From Bacteroidota bacterium (GTDB taxonomy: Bacteria; Bacteroidota; Bacteroidia; Chitinophagales; Chitinophagaceae): a DNA stretch of 7,788 nt. Positions 5,259-7,788 of the stretch are shown here, piece after piece (positions within the stretch are counted from its first letter, which is position 1; every line of letters starts with the position of its first letter). The translations under genes were made by a program, and so were the position numbers. The stretch is from contig JAFAAT010000238.1 in NCBI GenBank assembly GCA_023426425.1, forward strand, positions 1 through 7,788, written 5' to 3'. The notes below the pieces were generated by a model that did no database searches, was not told where the DNA came from, and worked only from the letters and a program-made list of their open reading frames with translations.

Positions 5259-6800
5259 TTAATTCTCCAACTTGTCCACCACCACTTTATAGTTCGGGTC
5301 TTCCCAGTAGTTGACATCAATCAGCTCTGAAGCATTGTCGAGCAGCAGGCGGCAGTCCTCACTCAGATGACGCAGGTGTATTTTCTTTCCCAGCTTCCTG
5401 TAGCGCTCCGTTACTTTATTCAGGGCGTCGATGGCTGAATGGTCTACCACGCGACTTTCCCTGAAGTCGATGATTACTTCCTCCGGATCATTGAACACAT
5501 CAAACTTCTCCTGGAAAGTGGCGGTAGATCCGAAGAACAGTGGGCCGAAGATCTCGTAGTGCTTGATGCCATTCTGGTCTATAAACTTCCGTGCGCGGAT
5601 GCGCTTGGCACTCTCCCAGGCAAAAGCGAGTGCGGAGATTACCACACCGGCAATGACAGCCAGGGCAAGATTGTGGAAGAAGACTGTGACCAGAGTCACC
5701 AGTATCATTACGATTACATCAGTACGCGGTACTTTCCGGAAGACCCTCAGGCTGGCCCATTCGAAGGTGCCGATGGAGACCATAAACATCAGCCCCACCA
5801 GCGCAGCCATAGGCACTTGTTCTATGAGAGAAGCTCCAAACAGCACGAAAAGCAGCAGAGCCACGGCAGCAACAGTGCCAGAAATCCTGCTTCGCCCACC
5901 GGAACTGACATTGATAATGCTCTGGCCGATCATTGCACAGCCACCCATGCCCCCAAAGAATCCGGTGGTGATGTTGGCCACGCCCTGGGCCACACATTCC
6001 TTGTTGCCTTTTCCGCGAGTCTCGGTCATCTCGTCTACTACCGCCAGGGTGAGCAGGCTTTCGATAAGACCGACAAGTGCCATGATGAGTGAGTAGGGAA
6101 AAATGATACTGAGCGTTTCCCAGTTTATGGGCACCTGTGGCAGATGGAATTCAGGAAGGCCGCCTGCAATTGAGGCGATATCGCCGACGGTGCGTGTGTC
6201 GATACCTAGGCCGATGATAATGGCCGAGACAATCAGCAGTGCTGCGAGGGAGGAGGGGATTGCCTTCGTTAGCCTCGGCAGGAAATGAATAATGACCATG
6301 GTAAGGGCGACGAAGCCAAGCATGATCCAGAGGGGGGTGCCTGTGAGCCAGACAGTCTCCCCGGCTGCATTTGTGGTTTTTAACTGTGCCAGCTGGGCGA
6401 GGAAGATTACAATTGCCAGGCCGTTCACAAAACCATAGATGACAGGGTGGGGGACCAGCCTGATGAACTTGCCTAGTTTCAACAAGCCAATTGTAATCTG
6501 GATGAGACCCATGAGCAAGACAGCGGCAAAGAGGTATTCCACACCATGAGTGGCCACCAGACTGACTACCACTACAGCTATGGCACCTGTGGCTCCTGAG
6601 ATCATTCCTGGCCTGCCACCAATAAGGGCGGTGATCAGTCCGATGATGAAGGCCGTGTACAAACCAATGAGCGGACTGACGCCGGCGATGAGGGAGAAAG
6701 CCACAGCCTCCGGCACCAGGGCCAGGGCGACAGTAAGGCCAGAAAGTACCTCATCCTTTACATTAATTTGCTTCTTGCGCAGGTTTTCCAGGAAAGTCAT
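5259..6800 (-). CDS. SulP/SLC26-family anion transporter with STAS domain
   Basis: Predicted 513-residue inner-membrane anion transporter. The SulP core spans about residues 13-400 with many hydrophobic helices. Family landmarks: GLTVALALVPEAVAFSLIAG (21-40), GGRPGMISGATGAIAVV (61-77; TM3 substrate-site region), LVPHPVIYGFVNGLAI (115-130), ESLLTLAVVDEMT with GNKECVAQGVANITTGFFGG (247-259, 265-284), and CAMIGQSIINVSSGGRSR (288-305; TM10 region). A cytoplasmic STAS domain occupies about 413-500 (EVIIDFRESRVVDHSAIDAL, then KIHLRHLS). The Ser in DHSAID (455) sits where STAS and anti-sigma-antagonist proteins often carry a phosphorylatable residue. Substrates in this family include sulfate, bicarbonate, chloride and dicarboxylates; the sequence does not decide between them, and I see no sulfate-assimilation or carbonic anhydrase gene alongside. 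The sequence is not close to the cyanobacterial BicA pattern as I remember it. The ATG at 6800 gives a short N-terminal lead. No strong promoter was found; TAATTTCG (6851-6844) matches seven of eight -7 positions. Confidence 0.93.
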   Translation of the reverse strand: MTFLENLRKKQINVKDEVLSGLTVALALVPEAVAFSLIAGVSPLIGLYTAFIIGLITALIGGRPGMISGATGAIAVVVVSLVATHGVEYLFAAVLLMGLIQITIGLLKLGKFIRLVPHPVIYGFVNGLAIVIFLAQLAQLKTTNAAGETVWLTGTPLWIMLGFVALTMVIIHFLPRLTKAIPSSLAALLIVSAIIIGLGIDTRTVGDIASIAGGLPEFHLPQVPINWETLSIIFPYSLIMALVGLIESLLTLAVVDEMTETRGKGNKECVAQGVANITTGFFGGMGGCAMIGQSIINVSSGGRSRISGTVAAVALLLFVLFGASLIEQVPMAALVGLMFMVSIGTFEWASLRVFRKVPRTDVIVMILVTLVTVFFHNLALAVIAGVVISALAFAWESAKRIRARKFIDQNGIKHYEIFGPLFFGSTATFQEKFDVFNDPEEVIIDFRESRVVDHSAIDALNKVTERYRKLGKKIHLRHLSEDCRLLLDNASELIDVNYWEDPNYKVVVDKLEN

Positions 6801-7142
6801 GGTAGTAGTGTTGATAGAAAATCAAGGGTGGCAAAAAAGGCAGCGAAATTAGATATTTGTTCTCAGGTATAAGGGCTCAGGTTGTTTAAGTTTTTGTCGA
6901 CCAGGTATAGTCGCGGAGTCGGAATAAGTATAACCATACATTCATTAGTTTAATTAAAATACATACAAGCTGCAAAATAGTGGCTCCCGAGGGCGACTTG
7001 CGCCTAATCGTCCCAAAATAAGCTGCAATAAAGAGCGTTCTTGAGCATTTTAAACTCGCACTAGAAAAGCGGGTTTTCTTCAGGTGAAATTGCTGATTCT
7101 GAGACTAGTCCTGATTTTCATTCATTTACGCGTAATTTCTTT

Positions 7143-7217
7143 CCCGATAACATCCTGCTAACTACCCGATTATTACCTGATTACTCCCTGATTACTCCCT
7201 GATAAGCCCTGATGAGC
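7143..7217. repeat. Seven degenerate 11-bp tandem units, consensus near CCYGATWAYTM
   Basis: Units begin at 7143, 7154, 7165, 7176, 7187, 7198 and 7208. The first five are 11 bp and the last two 10 bp: CCCGATAACAT, CCTGCTAACTA, CCCGATTATTA, CCTGATTACTC (twice), CCTGATAAGC, CCTGATGAGC. Another CCTGATT lies at 7110, exactly three periods upstream. The period is about one helical turn and not a multiple of three, so the array is not coding. There are no spacers as in CRISPR. It could be a decayed minisatellite or a set of helically phased protein sites. Confidence 0.75.
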
Positions 7218-7323
7218 AACAGATTTTCAAATTGATTTTTTTATAATGGTCATTTTTGGGTGTTTAGAGCCTCTAAAACCCACATTCTCAAAACTGAATT
7301 CCGCTCTGGTAGCGGTTTTCATC

Positions 7324-7339
7324 CACCTTGCGCAAGGTG
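7324..7339. promoter_or_regulatory. 16-bp perfect palindrome, possible operator
   Basis: CACCTTGCGCAAGGTG is perfectly self-complementary with no loop, which suits a dimeric DNA-binding protein better than a terminator. Two GAGTCAG copies follow at 7339-7345 and 7349-7355, ten bases apart. The palindrome centre is about 50 bp upstream of the start expected from the TACTTTTG box at 7369. No regulator gene is present in the window. Confidence 0.4.
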
Positions 7340-7368
7340 AGTCAGGTGGAGTCAGTTACCCATATGTT

Positions 7369-7376
7369 TACTTTTG
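7369..7376 (+). promoter_or_regulatory. Isolated plus-strand -7 box (TACTTTTG) with no gene behind it
   Basis: A full match to TAnnTTTG, identical to the box used by the PAS gene. There is no TTTG at the -33 spacing (about 7346-7349). Transcription would start near 7383 and reach only an 11-codon frame (ATG at 7386, stop TGA at 7419-7421) before running antisense into the T9SS protein gene. It may be a chance match, a small-RNA promoter or a remnant. Confidence 0.3.
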
Positions 7377-7424
7377 CAGGACAGAATGTTTGCAAGTGAC
7401 ATTGCGTCCTTGTTCGTTTGATCC

Positions 7425-7444
7425 CAGCAACATCTGGTGTGCTG
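7425..7444. other. Short imperfect hairpin after the T9SS gene
   Basis: CAGC plus ACA (7425-7428, 7430-7432) pair with TGT plus GCTG (7438-7444), with a bulged A and a TCTGG loop. It lies about 10 bp past the stop of the minus-strand gene, where a terminator would be expected, but no T-run follows on that strand, so the role is uncertain. Confidence 0.3.
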
Positions 7445-7454
7445 CCAAATCTGT

Positions 7455-7788
7455 TTAATGGGAAACTATTATTTTTTGAAAATGTTGGATATTTCCGAAC
7501 ATGAATGAGGCCAGGTAGATGCCATTTGGCAATAATGAAATGTCCACTTCATCGTGAGCACTAACTGAATTCACCCGGATGACTAACCGGCCCGCCAGGT
7601 CTGAAATGCTTAGGTCTGTAAGGGTTGAAGAATTCAGGCCATGTACCTTCAATACTGAAGACGCAGGTACCGGCCCGATTGTGATTTGTTGCTGTTCATA
7701 CATAGGATTCTCCGTACCAAGACTTCTCAGGTTGAACTTAGTTCCTATAGTACAGTTTCCAATCTTGACATAAGGATAGGCATACCCA
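7455..7788 (-). CDS. C-terminal end of a T9SS-secreted protein (Por secretion tail), 5' end outside the window
   Basis: The reading frame stays open from the stop codon (TAA, 7457-7455) to the window edge, so this is the last 110 or so residues of a larger protein. The final 75 or so residues, starting at ITIGPVPASSVLKVHGL, match the type A sorting domain of the type IX secretion system: PxPASSxLxV, SISDLAGRLV, VDISLLPNGIYLASF, and a terminal QKIIVSH. This C-terminal domain directs proteins across the outer membrane through the Por/Spr machinery and is cleaved, often with attachment to the cell surface. The preceding visible segment (GYAYPYVKIGNCTIGTKFNLRSLGTENP) belongs to the cargo or linker and is too short to identify. 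A Met at 7703 lies inside the protein and is not the start. The cargo function is unknown from this window. Confidence 0.88.
   Translation of the reverse strand, partial: GYAYPYVKIGNCTIGTKFNLRSLGTENPMYEQQQITIGPVPASSVLKVHGLNSSTLTDLSISDLAGRLVIRVNSVSAHDEVDISLLPNGIYLASFMFGNIQHFQKIIVSH

Larger units (their letters stand above)
6801..7454. other. 654-bp intergenic region without a supported gene
   Basis: No reading frame here looks like a protein. From the SulP side it holds: an A/T-rich part (6840-6980) with a TTTAATTAAA palindrome (6949-6958); two AAGCTGCAA copies (6967-6975, 7020-7028); a weak A/T hairpin, AGAAAA with TTTTCT (7063-7079); an 11-bp-periodic array (7143-7217); a 16-bp palindrome (7324-7339) with two GAGTCAG repeats; and a TACTTTTG box (7369-7376). 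Both neighbours are on the minus strand: the gap is upstream of the SulP gene and downstream of the T9SS protein gene. The size and density of repeats suggest regulatory or decayed sequence, but no function is established. Confidence 0.7.

Noticed and set aside
5439..6092. Long plus-strand open frame (217 codons) opposite the SulP gene
   Set aside because: It is antisense to a clear SulP coding region; the translation is His/Gln/Asp-rich with no family motifs, as expected for a shadow frame.
6967..7028. Two AAGCTGCAA copies 53 bp apart
   Set aside because: A single 9-bp repeat pair in about 650 bp is weak evidence; no flanking symmetry or gene context supports an att site or a mobile element end.
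7143..7217. CRISPR array
   Set aside because: Units are 10-11 bp and contiguous, with no spacers and no cas genes.
7246..7458. Plus-strand 70-codon frame in the intergenic gap
   Set aside because: No recognisable motif or plausible upstream signal; it contains the palindrome and promoter-like box and ends over the stop of the T9SS protein gene. Most likely chance.

Overview
The window looks like chromosomal DNA from a member of the Bacteroidota, possibly a Chitinophaga-like soil or aquatic genus; the genus is inference. Three signs point that way. One gene ends in a type IX secretion (T9SS) sorting domain. Several upstream regions carry the Bacteroidota sigma-factor signature (TTTG, about 19 bp, TAnnTTTG). 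Starts lack Shine-Dalgarno sequences. I see no tRNA, rRNA, CRISPR array, insertion sequence or phage gene.

Layout. Positions 1-700: a strong hairpin terminator (31-61), a minus-strand cytoplasmic FKBP/SlyD-like peptidyl-prolyl isomerase (84-512), and the divergent promoter region. Positions 604-2355: two plus-strand genes, an exported DUF1343/NamZ-type exo-N-acetylmuramidase and a small exported LTxxQ (Spy/CpxP-like) protein. They are followed by two nearly identical hairpins, 2356-2378 and 2414-2445. Positions 2539-3858: a minus-strand subclass B1 metallo-beta-lactamase with every zinc ligand present, diverging from a four-helix DUF1648 membrane protein with a good promoter. Positions 3889-6800: two minus-strand genes, a six-helix membrane PAS protein that stops right after a histidine-kinase H-box, and upstream of it a SulP anion transporter with a STAS domain. 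The terminator of the transporter gene supplies part of the promoter of the PAS gene. Positions 6801-7454: a 654-bp gene-poor gap with an 11-bp-periodic repeat array, a 16-bp palindrome and an isolated promoter-like box. Positions 7455-7788: the C-terminal end of a T9SS-secreted protein that runs off the window.

The genes do not form one pathway; most appear to be single transcription units. A loose theme is the envelope: a muropeptide-trimming enzyme, a beta-lactam hydrolase, a periplasmic chaperone-like protein, a membrane sensor and a secreted protein. I found no convincing new multi-gene system. The least explained parts are the 7.1-7.4 kb gap, the paired compensatory hairpins near 2.4 kb, and the kinase-like protein without an ATPase domain.
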